A DNA stretch of 64,000 nucleotides from positions 1,550,001 to 1,614,000 of the forward strand of contig OZ245855.1 in the NCBI GenBank assembly GCA_965229095.1, written 5' to 3'. A program made the position numbers and the translations under genes. Positions 43,168-51,703 of the stretch are shown here, in pieces. Origin of the DNA: Taibaiella sp965229095 (GTDB lineage Bacteria; Bacteroidota; Bacteroidia; Chitinophagales; Chitinophagaceae). Numbering within the stretch: the first letter of the stretch is position 1; each line of letters begins with the position of its first letter. The notes beneath the pieces are model-generated. The model did no database searches. It worked only from the letters and a program-made list of their open reading frames with translations, and was not told the DNA's origin.

Positions 43168-45039
43168 ATGAATTCAAACATTGCTATCGCCAACCAGTTC
43201 ACCAAAGAAGCCATCAAGTTACGTATGCTGCAGCACGCCTCCAATCTCTGGGGCGTTAAAAATCCCAATTCGCTGGACCCTTTTGTACGTTTGCTTATAG
43301 AAGCATTCAGCACGGAGGTATACAGGGCAGCCAACGAAACACAGAATATAGAAGGGCGGATACTGGATAAGATCGCGCATATGCTTACCCCCAATTTACT
43401 GACCGCCTCCAAACCGGCACATGCCGTAATGCAGGCCATGCCGGCACAAGCACATTATGCCATTCATCCCCATACTAAATTCAGCTTCCAGAAAAGGTTA
43501 TTGCAAAACACAACCGGGAGCATCAGGAACGAAGAGATCCAGATCAGCTTTTCGCCTACCTCCACCAGTAACCTGGTCAAAGGAAAGGTAGCTTTCATCG
43601 CCAATAGCTACCAGATATTTTCTGTAGACAATACGGGCTTCAAACAGCCCTTGCTCCGCACTACAGAAGCTTTTCCCTGGGCTACTTGCTGGCTGGGACT
43701 ACAACTGGATAAAGAGGTAAAGGCATTGAACAAGGTGTCGCTCTATTTCGACTTTCCCTCGTACGAAACCAATACCTGGATCTACCAGCTTTTATCCCTT
43801 TCCAAATTATCGTACAACGGCCAGGAAATAGCGATAACACCGGGCAGGCCGGGGCTGGATACAGTAGAAACCAATACAGGTAAGGAGATCTTCCGCGACC
43901 ATGACCTGATGGCCAAGCTCCATGAAGAGATCGAACAGTACTACGATCAAAAATTTATCACGATCGATAACTGTGTGCTGGACCGCGAGCTGCGAGGCTA
44001 CCCGGAAGAGATAAAGCAATATTTTACGGAAACGCAACTGATGGGAAAAGTACCCACAGACCTGGTATGGATCAGGATCAATTTCCCGCCGAATTACAAC
44101 TACGAGATGCTGAGCAATTGCTATGTTTCCCTGAATTCGTTCCCTGTTTCCAACAGGAGCCTGCTCAGCAGCATATACAGCTATAAGGGCTTAAACAGTA
44201 TCCTGCCGCTGCGTACCGAAACACATGAACGATTATTGACAGTACACCGGGTTGCTGACGCCGGCAACAGGGAGTACCATGAAATACCTTACAGCCAATC
44301 ATCAAAGGGCCAATCGGGCTTCTACTCGGTACGGCATGGCGGCGTAGAACGTTTTGACCAACGTACAGCGCATGACATGATCACTTACCTGCTGGAACTG
44401 ACCAGGGATGAGGTAGCCGCCTTTTCTTCCCTGGACCAGACTTTCATCAGAACCTCGCTGGAAAGCCTTGCCAGGCAATTGAAACAGATCCAGAACAAAA
44501 CCACACAACTGGATAAGCATATCAAGCAATCACCCAGCTATATCGTGGTAGAGCCTATAGATGCCGAGGAAAATATCCAGGTCGATTACTGGGTAACGCA
44601 GGGCATCGAAGCCAATAAGATCAGGCCCGGAACCGAGTTTGTGTGCCAGAATAATCCCGACATAGAAACACAGGGCGCCTTGCTGTTAAGCGAATCATTT
44701 GGGGGCCGGGAACCTTTACAGGCCGGCGAGCGGCTCGATATGTACCGCTATGCCCTCAGCAGCAGGAACAGGCTGATCACCCAGGAGGACATCCGCAACT
44801 TCTGTAAGACGGAACTGGGTAAAAGAATAAAAGAGATAAAATTTGCCAAGGGCCTTGAGCTGTCGCCGCATCCTAAGCAAGGGTATATCCGTATCCTGGA
44901 GGTACACCTTATCCCGGCCAATATTCACGAGCTGAACTCCGAAGAATGGGATCATATTGCCAATATGCTGCTCCAGAAAATAAAGAACCTGAGCCCGGAT
45001 GGCGTGCATTATAAAGTGGTGATCGATGGCAATGCCTGA
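43168..45039 (+). CDS. tssF: T6SS baseplate subunit TssF
   Basis: 623 residues from MNSNIAIANQFTKEAIKLRM. The N-terminal LDPFVRLLIEAFSTEVYRAA and IEGRILDKIAHMLTPNLLTA are characteristic of TssF, followed by AHAVMQAMPAQAHYAIHPHT. The C-terminal ITQEDIRNFCKTELGKRIKE resembles baseplate wedge repeats. TssF with TssG and TssK builds the baseplate wedge. It is on the opposite strand from all other tss genes here and lies between the two toxin islands. Confidence 0.93.
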   Translation: MNSNIAIANQFTKEAIKLRMLQHASNLWGVKNPNSLDPFVRLLIEAFSTEVYRAANETQNIEGRILDKIAHMLTPNLLTASKPAHAVMQAMPAQAHYAIHPHTKFSFQKRLLQNTTGSIRNEEIQISFSPTSTSNLVKGKVAFIANSYQIFSVDNTGFKQPLLRTTEAFPWATCWLGLQLDKEVKALNKVSLYFDFPSYETNTWIYQLLSLSKLSYNGQEIAITPGRPGLDTVETNTGKEIFRDHDLMAKLHEEIEQYYDQKFITIDNCVLDRELRGYPEEIKQYFTETQLMGKVPTDLVWIRINFPPNYNYEMLSNCYVSLNSFPVSNRSLLSSIYSYKGLNSILPLRTETHERLLTVHRVADAGNREYHEIPYSQSSKGQSGFYSVRHGGVERFDQRTAHDMITYLLELTRDEVAAFSSLDQTFIRTSLESLARQLKQIQNKTTQLDKHIKQSPSYIVVEPIDAEENIQVDYWVTQGIEANKIRPGTEFVCQNNPDIETQGALLLSESFGGREPLQAGERLDMYRYALSSRNRLITQEDIRNFCKTELGKRIKEIKFAKGLELSPHPKQGYIRILEVHLIPANIHELNSEEWDHIANMLLQKIKNLSPDGVHYKVVIDGNA

Positions 45040-45106
45040 CCTGGATCAAGCACAAACTCGGGGAATAAATATTAGCTGGTGATAAGAATGGTTAAGATTT
45101 CCATTT

Positions 45107-45144
45107 ATACAACAGGGCCACGTGAAAACGTGGCCCTGTTGTAT
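45107..45144. terminator. Convergent terminator after tssF
   Basis: Two 17-base arms (ATACAACAGGGCCACGT and its complement) across a GAAA loop. It serves tssF and the minus-strand gene at 45147. Confidence 0.8.
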
Positions 45145-45146
45145 CC

Positions 45147-45719
45147 CTACTTACACCTTACGGGCGTATCCAAAAGCGCGCCGTGGGCGACTTTGAAGTC
45201 GATGGCACGATTCAATTTTAATCCTTCTTTAGCTCCCTCGGGATCAGTTTCCTGATCAAAAACCTCGATCTTAAGTATCCCGGCTGTCTTTAAAGCCTGG
45301 CAGAAATTCGTAAAATTTTGATCCCTGGTATTGGAAAAGGGATCGCCGAAACTTTTGCCGTCCAGGTAAAATTTTACCTGGGCATGATCCATTCTGGAAG
45401 AACTTATAAAGTCGATCCCTCCCATTTCCTTGTCGCCGTAGCTTCTCGAATACTCGATCAGGTAACTAGGGGTTTGCCCTGCTTCCGGGCATTTGATCGA
45501 TAACTTGAAAATGTAATCCTCATTGGAGAAATTCATGATGTAGTTTTCCTTTTTATATTTCACCAGTACCCAGCCATCCTTAGGCGCAGTATCATCCAAA
45601 TGCTCCAGTTGGGTTGCCGATAAGTTATCGGCTTCAATAATATTTTTATTCTGTTGGTTTTGTGCAAAGGAAATACTGCTCCAGCATAAGGAGCAAACGA
45701 TCAAAAGATGCTTTTTCAT
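45147..45719 (-). CDS. Periplasmic protein, possible second immunity of the PG-toxin island
   Basis: 190 residues with a signal peptide (IVCSLCWSSISFAQ). Beta-rich mature region with two Cys (LSIKCPEAGQTP and DTPVRCK). No family recognised. It is the last gene on this strand downstream of the large peptidoglycan toxin and is separated from the lipoprotein by about 390 bases. Periplasmic location fits immunity against cell-wall-acting toxins, but this is inference. Confidence 0.6.
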   Translation of the reverse strand: MKKHLLIVCSLCWSSISFAQNQQNKNIIEADNLSATQLEHLDDTAPKDGWVLVKYKKENYIMNFSNEDYIFKLSIKCPEAGQTPSYLIEYSRSYGDKEMGGIDFISSSRMDHAQVKFYLDGKSFGDPFSNTRDQNFTNFCQALKTAGILKIEVFDQETDPEGAKEGLKLNRAIDFKVAHGALLDTPVRCK

Positions 45720-45860
45720 GAATTATTTATTTGGATGGAAAATCTTATAAAATTCAAGTTAAGCCTATACCTGCGAAGCAGGATGGCACAATAAATATCC
45801 GTAACCTGAATGAAGATATCCGCAGCGGGAGCAGGATTATCCGATATGCATTTTTATATT

Positions 45861-45930
45861 CTCGTTGCGACACGGCGTCACAACGGGAGATAGATAATCT
45901 AATGTGTTGTTGGTGAAAAACACCAACAAC
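45861..45930. repeat. Extragenic palindromes in the gap 45720-46110
   Basis: An imperfect palindrome, CTCGTTGCGAC to GTCACAACGGGAG (45861-45889), and a perfect hairpin GTTGTTGGTG / CACCAACAAC with an AAAAA loop (45906-45930). The 390-base gap has no convincing gene; a short open frame in it lacks coding character. Confidence 0.5.
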
Positions 45931-46011
45931 GGTGGAGATATCATCGAGCTTTTGCTGGGCTTCAACTTCCTTCAGTAAGACAAAAATTTCAAGCGCAACC
46001 TTATAGCGAAC

Positions 46012-46038
46012 GTCACTCTGAGTGCAGTCGAAGGGTGA
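46012..46038. repeat. REP-like extragenic element
   Basis: Contains TCACTCTGAGTGCAGTCGAA then GGGTGA. It resembles a widespread extragenic motif of the form TCACCCTGAGC..AGTCGAAGGG that I recall from many bacterial genomes including Bacteroidota. Ends TCAC / GTGA pair. Not countable from this window alone. Confidence 0.4.
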
Positions 46039-46110
46039 AAAGGCGCTACAGATAACAATGGTATTCTTCTTTACCATTGCACCTGGCGACAACCTCTATT
46101 TATTGTCCTG

Positions 46111-47379
46111 TTATTTATACAAAAAATCGTCACTGAAATTTTCGGTACTGAAATCTATCCACTCCTGCAAATGTGGAATATTGTAGTTTTTCTGTTGCTT
46201 TAACGCCTGTTCTGCTCCCGGGTCCCTTCTAAAAAGAAAAGCCAGAAGCGGGACTTTAGGCCAATTAGCATTATTGGTTTCCCTGTAAAGCTTAAATGCC
46301 GGGTCGTAAATAGCCGCTATATGGGCCACTATTTTTCTTTTATCCTCCTTCGAATAGACTTGATTTAATGTTTCATCTTCAGCAATAATCAAATTGGAGG
46401 CAAACACGCCTAAGGCAAACATCAGGCGAACATCATCCTGGGCAGTGTTCCCGGATATATAATCCAGCATATCTTTTCTTACTTCCAGTTTTTTGCTGCA
46501 GTCTTTGGGAAAAATAATACGTCCCAGCTTATTGGGGCTGGTTTCAAAATCGGTAGCAGCACTATTATATTTCTGCAGCACGGCCCTTAGCAGGTTTTCA
46601 TCCTTGCTATAACCGAATATTTCCACCAGGGCATTCATAAAAACGCTGTCATTGATCAATAAATACCTCAGTTGGCTTCTGTCATTATTAAACAAGTATT
46701 TATTACGCGCTATTATAGTTTGCACAATAGTATTCCGCTGCTGCGCTAAGCCCGGTATGTCCTCCCATTTCTGTACTGCTTTTGAAGAGGCAGTACGAAA
46801 GGCACCGGTTTGCTCAAATTTCTGTGCCTGCGGAAATTGTTTCTGGTAGTCTATTAGCTGGGGAACAAGATAAAGATTACCTACCAACTGGTGTTGCGCC
46901 GAAATAAAAACATGGGTCGATTGCTGGGCCAATGCCAGCCTCAGGCCATCAGATGATTCATAACATTGGGTATAATTGATGTTTTCATCAAACCCTATTT
47001 CCAGCTGTACCGGATCGTTTTGCCATCTGCTGCTTTTTAAATGAAAGATAGCCTCTGCCTTTTGGGCAAAATCCGCACTTTTCTGATAACCGTTTTTTTC
47101 AAGAATGCTGTCCTGCAAGGAAAGGCTTAGGTTTAAGTCTTCCTGATTGGCGGCATTAAAACCCCAATCGGAAGGATTACCACCCAATGAGATTTGTTTC
47201 TCTAATAATTTTGTTGTTATCATAGAAGATGGAGTATTAAAGTTATTGTTCCCGGCTGGGGTATCTTTTTTTTGCGCTGTGCCATTCTGCGTTCCGCAAG
47301 CTGTTAGTAAAAAAGTAAACATTATAAAAAAGGATGCCCCGCAGTTATTTTGTTTCCTTTTGAAAACGCCGTTTTTCAT
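46111..47379 (-). CDS. Lipoprotein, likely immunity to the peptidoglycan toxin
   Basis: 422 residues. The N-terminus has a hydrophobic core and lipobox MFTFLLTACGTQN, so the mature protein is lipid-anchored. The body is helical (LRLALAQQSTHVFISAQHQL, SQLRYLLINDSVFMNALVEI) without a known domain. It begins 5 bases after the stop of the 1432-residue toxin, so it is almost surely co-expressed with it. Periplasmic lipoproteins are usual immunity proteins against amidase and muramidase effectors. Large for that class. Confidence 0.68.
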   Translation of the reverse strand: MKNGVFKRKQNNCGASFFIMFTFLLTACGTQNGTAQKKDTPAGNNNFNTPSSMITTKLLEKQISLGGNPSDWGFNAANQEDLNLSLSLQDSILEKNGYQKSADFAQKAEAIFHLKSSRWQNDPVQLEIGFDENINYTQCYESSDGLRLALAQQSTHVFISAQHQLVGNLYLVPQLIDYQKQFPQAQKFEQTGAFRTASSKAVQKWEDIPGLAQQRNTIVQTIIARNKYLFNNDRSQLRYLLINDSVFMNALVEIFGYSKDENLLRAVLQKYNSAATDFETSPNKLGRIIFPKDCSKKLEVRKDMLDYISGNTAQDDVRLMFALGVFASNLIIAEDETLNQVYSKEDKRKIVAHIAAIYDPAFKLYRETNNANWPKVPLLAFLFRRDPGAEQALKQQKNYNIPHLQEWIDFSTENFSDDFLYK

Positions 47380-47384
47380 AAAAT

Positions 47385-50300
47385 CTACAGTTTTTTGGTA
47401 TAATTAATTGGTCTGAAATAGCCTTTCCACCCGCTATGCCCGGCTAGGGCCCCGCCGTTCCTTTGATAAACAGCCGTTCTGCTCACACCCGAGCCATCAT
47501 AGCCCCCATTTTTCTTGTTATAGGTTTCATCAGCGCTTCCCGAGCTACCAATGGCTTCAAGAATGGTTACCTCAGTAGCATCTGCTTTATACACTACGCC
47601 GGTATGGCCGTTTCCATCGTCTTTACGCCACACAAATATATCACCTCTTTGCGGGATAAAGCTTTCATCATCCCCTGCAAATTCAATATTATTACTATCA
47701 ATGGCTTTCCTGAAGTCGGCCTGGGTTGTCATGGAAGCAGTAGTGATGTATTTAATATCGGAAGTGATACCGAGCTCATGAAGATAGCGGCTCACAAACT
47801 CGGAACAGTCCATCTTTTCCCTTCCGGCCTCACTGTCGGCCGTCCTGTTCTCGTCCGTTTCCTGTTTGTACGTTTTATGTTCATCCGCCAGCTTTTTCAT
47901 TTTGCTCAATACGCCATCGGGGTCTTCACTGGTACTGCTCTTACCTAAAGGACAAGAACCTACTTTAAATACCATTTTCATAGAAGCATCCGTCTCTACC
48001 TTCCAATTACCCAGCTTTCCACCCCGGTACCATATCTTCCTGTTTGTCCTGGAATCGGTATCCCGGTTGATAATATCTACGATGGCATCCACTACCTTAT
48101 CGTCGGGAAGGCCTTTATAGGTCTGATCGGCCTTTACGTACATATTCTCGCTGTACCATTCCGCCATACCGGTCAAGGCCGCTTCCTTAGGACTGTAGTC
48201 TTCTTTTGTATCGAGAATGTTGACATTGGCATCCGGCGCTGTGGCCTTGATCGTTGTGTCGATCTGCCCGTATTTGGTTTTCCCAGTGATCTGCAATAGC
48301 CCGCGGCCTCTATACCGCCATCCGTCGCCACTGGCAGCATCTCCGTTACCGGCCACCCTCGGACCTTTATAGGCCACATTACCGATCATTTCTTCATTGG
48401 GCGATTGCGACCAATGACCTTTGGCATCCTTGATCCCGCCATATTGTTTTGCCAGATCATTAGGCTTGGTCTTATCATTGTTCTCACGAAAGGCACTGTA
48501 TTGCACCGCCAGCATTTCTACCGTATAATTCAGGTTCTCGCCATGAAGGGCACCGGAAAGATCTGTTCCAGCTTCCTGCAGCGACTGGGCAAAGAAATGG
48601 GCTTTGCGGGCGCAGGTATTGAGCTTGAAAACACCTTTGTATTTATTCAGCGTTTCCGCCAACTCGGTCAGTTTCGTATCACTGGCTTGTGTGTACACCT
48701 TCTTTAACATGGCCAGCGTAAAGTCTTCGTCGCATCTCGGGCAACTTTCATTGTTGATATCCAGATCTTCGAAGTATACAATGGTAGGACTCGGCTGAGG
48801 CTCTTTATTGGCAGCCAGGTCTTTTACCACCAGCAAGGCGTTGTGCGTGCTGAGGTATTGTTGTTTGTATAATTGCAGGGTATCGTTGCTTTTGGCTTCT
48901 TCCTCGGTCAGTATCTTGATGCCTACCTGCTGGTTATCGTTGCGGATAATTTCAAAGGGCAGGAAATCACGGGTGTTGTACTGGCTCATCACCAGGCGCA
49001 GGGTGTCCTTGCCCTGTTCGTCCTTTACGGTCTTGTACACATCGGCTACGAATACACGCATCGATTCACTCTTATGCTGCTCCTTCCATTCGGGCTTGAG
49101 GGTAAAATCCACCGATAAGGTACCATCGGGTTTAGGCTGCACATCTTTATACTCCTGCATCTGCTCGGCGATAACGATGGTCTTATTTTTCGCATCGTAA
49201 GTACCGTCCAGCAAAGCATTGGGCGTTTCCCGGTAAATCCTTACCGTCAGCTTCTGTCCTACCAGGTTCACGGTATGTACCCGTAGCTGGTGGGTATTGC
49301 CATAAGTGGTATAACCTGTCTGTATCCGTTTCTTTTGGGTATCGGTAAAGTACATGGCCTTGAGCAGTTCCTTATCGGTAAGGTTCAGGTATTGCTCCGG
49401 CTTGGCCAGCACCTGGTAATAGGTTTTATCTCCCACAACGAATGCCGTTGCTTTATCGATGTCGATACCGGCGCCAAACTTGATCCCGTTACCATCGGCC
49501 AGGGTAATAGTGAAGGTAAACTGGGGAACGGCCTCTCCCAATGCCGCCTGGAGCTTGGGCAACAGCGCGGTCTTATCCGGCTTGAAGGTTACATGGCCAT
49601 GGGCATTGGGCGGCGTCTTGTTCTCATCGGCGCTCAGCTTCAGGTCCGATTCCAGCAATTGGTATTTGGCTGTATCTTTTACGATGTCCTCCATCTTCAG
49701 CCCCTCGGCGATAGCCCATACCTGTAGCTTGCCGCTCAGCTCCTTCAGGCCCGACAGCTCTACATAGGCATAGCTCTCTTCGCCATAGCCGGTCTGTGTA
49801 CGCAGGTAACCATCGTTATAGCACCAGTTGGCGCTGAACAAGGCCAATGGGGCGGCCTTCACTTTTACTTCCTTGTTACCGGTATTCACCCCCTTGACCA
49901 TGAGGCCGCAGGTAATGGTGTACTCGGCACTGTCCTTGAAGGTGATTTTTACCTCTTGGGTTTGGTTGGCTGCAGGCTCTATGGTATAAGCGCCGCCGGT
50001 TACCTGCCATACAAAAGCATTCTGTTCGGCGCTGTTCACTTCCATAAGGGTAGCGGCCTTATACGTACCAGTACTTCCCGAAGGTATCTGCAAAGGCCCC
50101 GCCGGTGCTGTTGTTACCGCATTATCTCTTACTTCGAATACATAGCGGTCGGCGCCTGCGGCCTTCTTGATCCGGTTCGATTGGGCAGGCTCTTCACCAA
50201 AGGCTTCTATGCCATAGCTGCCTTTTACCGAGGGCAGGTTAAAGGCTTGCTGTATCTGCAAGGGAGTAATGCTGACGGCGGTCTGGCCTGCCGATCCTGG

Positions 50301-51683
50301 CAGCTCTCCCTTGTAAGCAAGCTGTGCTGCTCCGTTATCGCCATAATAGACTTTCCATTTGATCAGACTTTTATTGACCATGTTCTGCGCCACATTAAAC
50401 TGCTTGATCTTACAGTTAATGGTATCGGTCTCCCTCAGGTAATTGTTGGGGTTATGCTCGATATTGTCGACTCCTTGCCTGGGCAGTATCTTTATGGTAA
50501 AGCTTTTGCTGGAATCCAGCGTGGTATCGAATGCCGTTACGGTGTAGGTTCCCGCATTGGAAAACATCACGGTAAGGGAGCCGGGGATCACATTGCCTAC
50601 GCCCACTCCGGCATGCGGCAAAAACGAACCGGTCGAGTTGTACAGCTCTTCCTTGCCGGAAGTGATTTTCCATTGCAGCTTTTTACCACCACCTAAAAAT
50701 TTAAAAATATCGGTAGGCCCACTGCCAAATAAGTAGCCCGATTTAAATACTATCGGCACATTCCGCAGCCCTTTATCCATACCGGTAACCGGCAATACTT
50801 CATCAGGGCGCACTTCCACATCGATACAACAGTTCTTGTCGCGCGGGGAAAAGCCATAGGCTTCTACACGGAACACACCTTTATACCCTTTGGGAATGGC
50901 TATGCTCCAGGCAGAGCCGTACTCGATAAAGGAACGCAGCAGGCTATCGAACGAAGGCGTGGTATCGGTATCTTTCTTGGTGCCGTACCTGTTCCAGCTT
51001 ACCGAAGCAGCATTGCCCTTGCTGACGGCTGCCGTGAAATGCAGCACCTGGTCTTTATCCGGTATTTCCATGCTGACCCTGGTGATCTTGCCTTTCTCTT
51101 TGCCTGAGGTAACTTCCTTGATGTTTATGGGCAGGTTAGCCTTGAGCGTGATCGAGGTTACGGCAGGGGCTTCTCCTTTCGTCAGCGGCTCTTCGGCCGG
51201 CAACAGGGGGATCAGCTTTCTTAAGGCATTCGTATTTTGTTCTGCTATCTCTTTTTCGGTACCATGACCGGTTTGCCCGTGGTTCACAATGGAGATCTTA
51301 ACAGGACTGCCGGTGTAGCCTTTACAGGTGCCTTCCGAAACATCCAGCAGGGGATGTTTTTTATCGGCATCGTAGGTAACGTCTTTATAGAATTTTTGCC
51401 ATTGTACTTTTATTTTGGCTTTGCAAGGCTGTGGATTGTTGGGGTTGCTGGTATTTTTGCAACTGATAAAATCCAGGTTCTGGTTGCCGTTATCTTTATC
51501 GGTAGCGACCAGCTTCTTACCTCCGAGTATATAGAATTTCTTGTGCGAAGTAACATGCAAAGGTACCGGGTTGGGAGATACGGCCCCGGCACAGGTACAA
51601 GTGCCGCCATCACATACATAATAGGCATGCTGTTTCGGTTTATCCGCTTTTTTCTCCTCCGGCTTTTTCGTAGCTTTTCCCAT
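47385..51683 (-). CDS. Giant PAAR-like T6SS effector with GH19 and NlpC/P60 domains
   Basis: 1432 residues. Residues 1-160: Cys-rich DUF4280 PAAR-like domain (HAYYVCDGGTCTCAGAVSPN). About 190-1000: several Ig-like beta domains. About 1000-1220: GH19 lysozyme/chitinase-like domain, with the catalytic-type Glu in HFFAQSLQEAGTDL near residue 1035, ENLNY, and WRYRGRGLLQITGKTKYGQI near 1120. About 1285-1432: NlpC/P60 or CHAP-type cysteine hydrolase, Cys in MDCSEFVSRYL near 1290, His in GNGHTGVVYKAD near 1358. Two cell-wall activities in one effector are inferred. Followed at once by a lipoprotein gene. Confidence 0.85.
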   Translation of the reverse strand: MGKATKKPEEKKADKPKQHAYYVCDGGTCTCAGAVSPNPVPLHVTSHKKFYILGGKKLVATDKDNGNQNLDFISCKNTSNPNNPQPCKAKIKVQWQKFYKDVTYDADKKHPLLDVSEGTCKGYTGSPVKISIVNHGQTGHGTEKEIAEQNTNALRKLIPLLPAEEPLTKGEAPAVTSITLKANLPINIKEVTSGKEKGKITRVSMEIPDKDQVLHFTAAVSKGNAASVSWNRYGTKKDTDTTPSFDSLLRSFIEYGSAWSIAIPKGYKGVFRVEAYGFSPRDKNCCIDVEVRPDEVLPVTGMDKGLRNVPIVFKSGYLFGSGPTDIFKFLGGGKKLQWKITSGKEELYNSTGSFLPHAGVGVGNVIPGSLTVMFSNAGTYTVTAFDTTLDSSKSFTIKILPRQGVDNIEHNPNNYLRETDTINCKIKQFNVAQNMVNKSLIKWKVYYGDNGAAQLAYKGELPGSAGQTAVSITPLQIQQAFNLPSVKGSYGIEAFGEEPAQSNRIKKAAGADRYVFEVRDNAVTTAPAGPLQIPSGSTGTYKAATLMEVNSAEQNAFVWQVTGGAYTIEPAANQTQEVKITFKDSAEYTITCGLMVKGVNTGNKEVKVKAAPLALFSANWCYNDGYLRTQTGYGEESYAYVELSGLKELSGKLQVWAIAEGLKMEDIVKDTAKYQLLESDLKLSADENKTPPNAHGHVTFKPDKTALLPKLQAALGEAVPQFTFTITLADGNGIKFGAGIDIDKATAFVVGDKTYYQVLAKPEQYLNLTDKELLKAMYFTDTQKKRIQTGYTTYGNTHQLRVHTVNLVGQKLTVRIYRETPNALLDGTYDAKNKTIVIAEQMQEYKDVQPKPDGTLSVDFTLKPEWKEQHKSESMRVFVADVYKTVKDEQGKDTLRLVMSQYNTRDFLPFEIIRNDNQQVGIKILTEEEAKSNDTLQLYKQQYLSTHNALLVVKDLAANKEPQPSPTIVYFEDLDINNESCPRCDEDFTLAMLKKVYTQASDTKLTELAETLNKYKGVFKLNTCARKAHFFAQSLQEAGTDLSGALHGENLNYTVEMLAVQYSAFRENNDKTKPNDLAKQYGGIKDAKGHWSQSPNEEMIGNVAYKGPRVAGNGDAASGDGWRYRGRGLLQITGKTKYGQIDTTIKATAPDANVNILDTKEDYSPKEAALTGMAEWYSENMYVKADQTYKGLPDDKVVDAIVDIINRDTDSRTNRKIWYRGGKLGNWKVETDASMKMVFKVGSCPLGKSSTSEDPDGVLSKMKKLADEHKTYKQETDENRTADSEAGREKMDCSEFVSRYLHELGITSDIKYITTASMTTQADFRKAIDSNNIEFAGDDESFIPQRGDIFVWRKDDGNGHTGVVYKADATEVTILEAIGSSGSADETYNKKNGGYDGSGVSRTAVYQRNGGALAGHSGWKGYFRPINYTKKL

Positions 51684-51703
51684 GATGATAATTTACTGAT
51701 AGC

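Noticed and set aside
45731..45916. Short open frame in the gap after the periplasmic protein gene
   Set aside because: It crosses an extragenic palindrome, has no promoter and no coding character.
37498..51683. Canonical PAAR-repeat protein
   Set aside because: No PAAR motif was found. The N-terminal Cys-rich domains of the two toxins fit DUF4280 PAAR-like modules instead.
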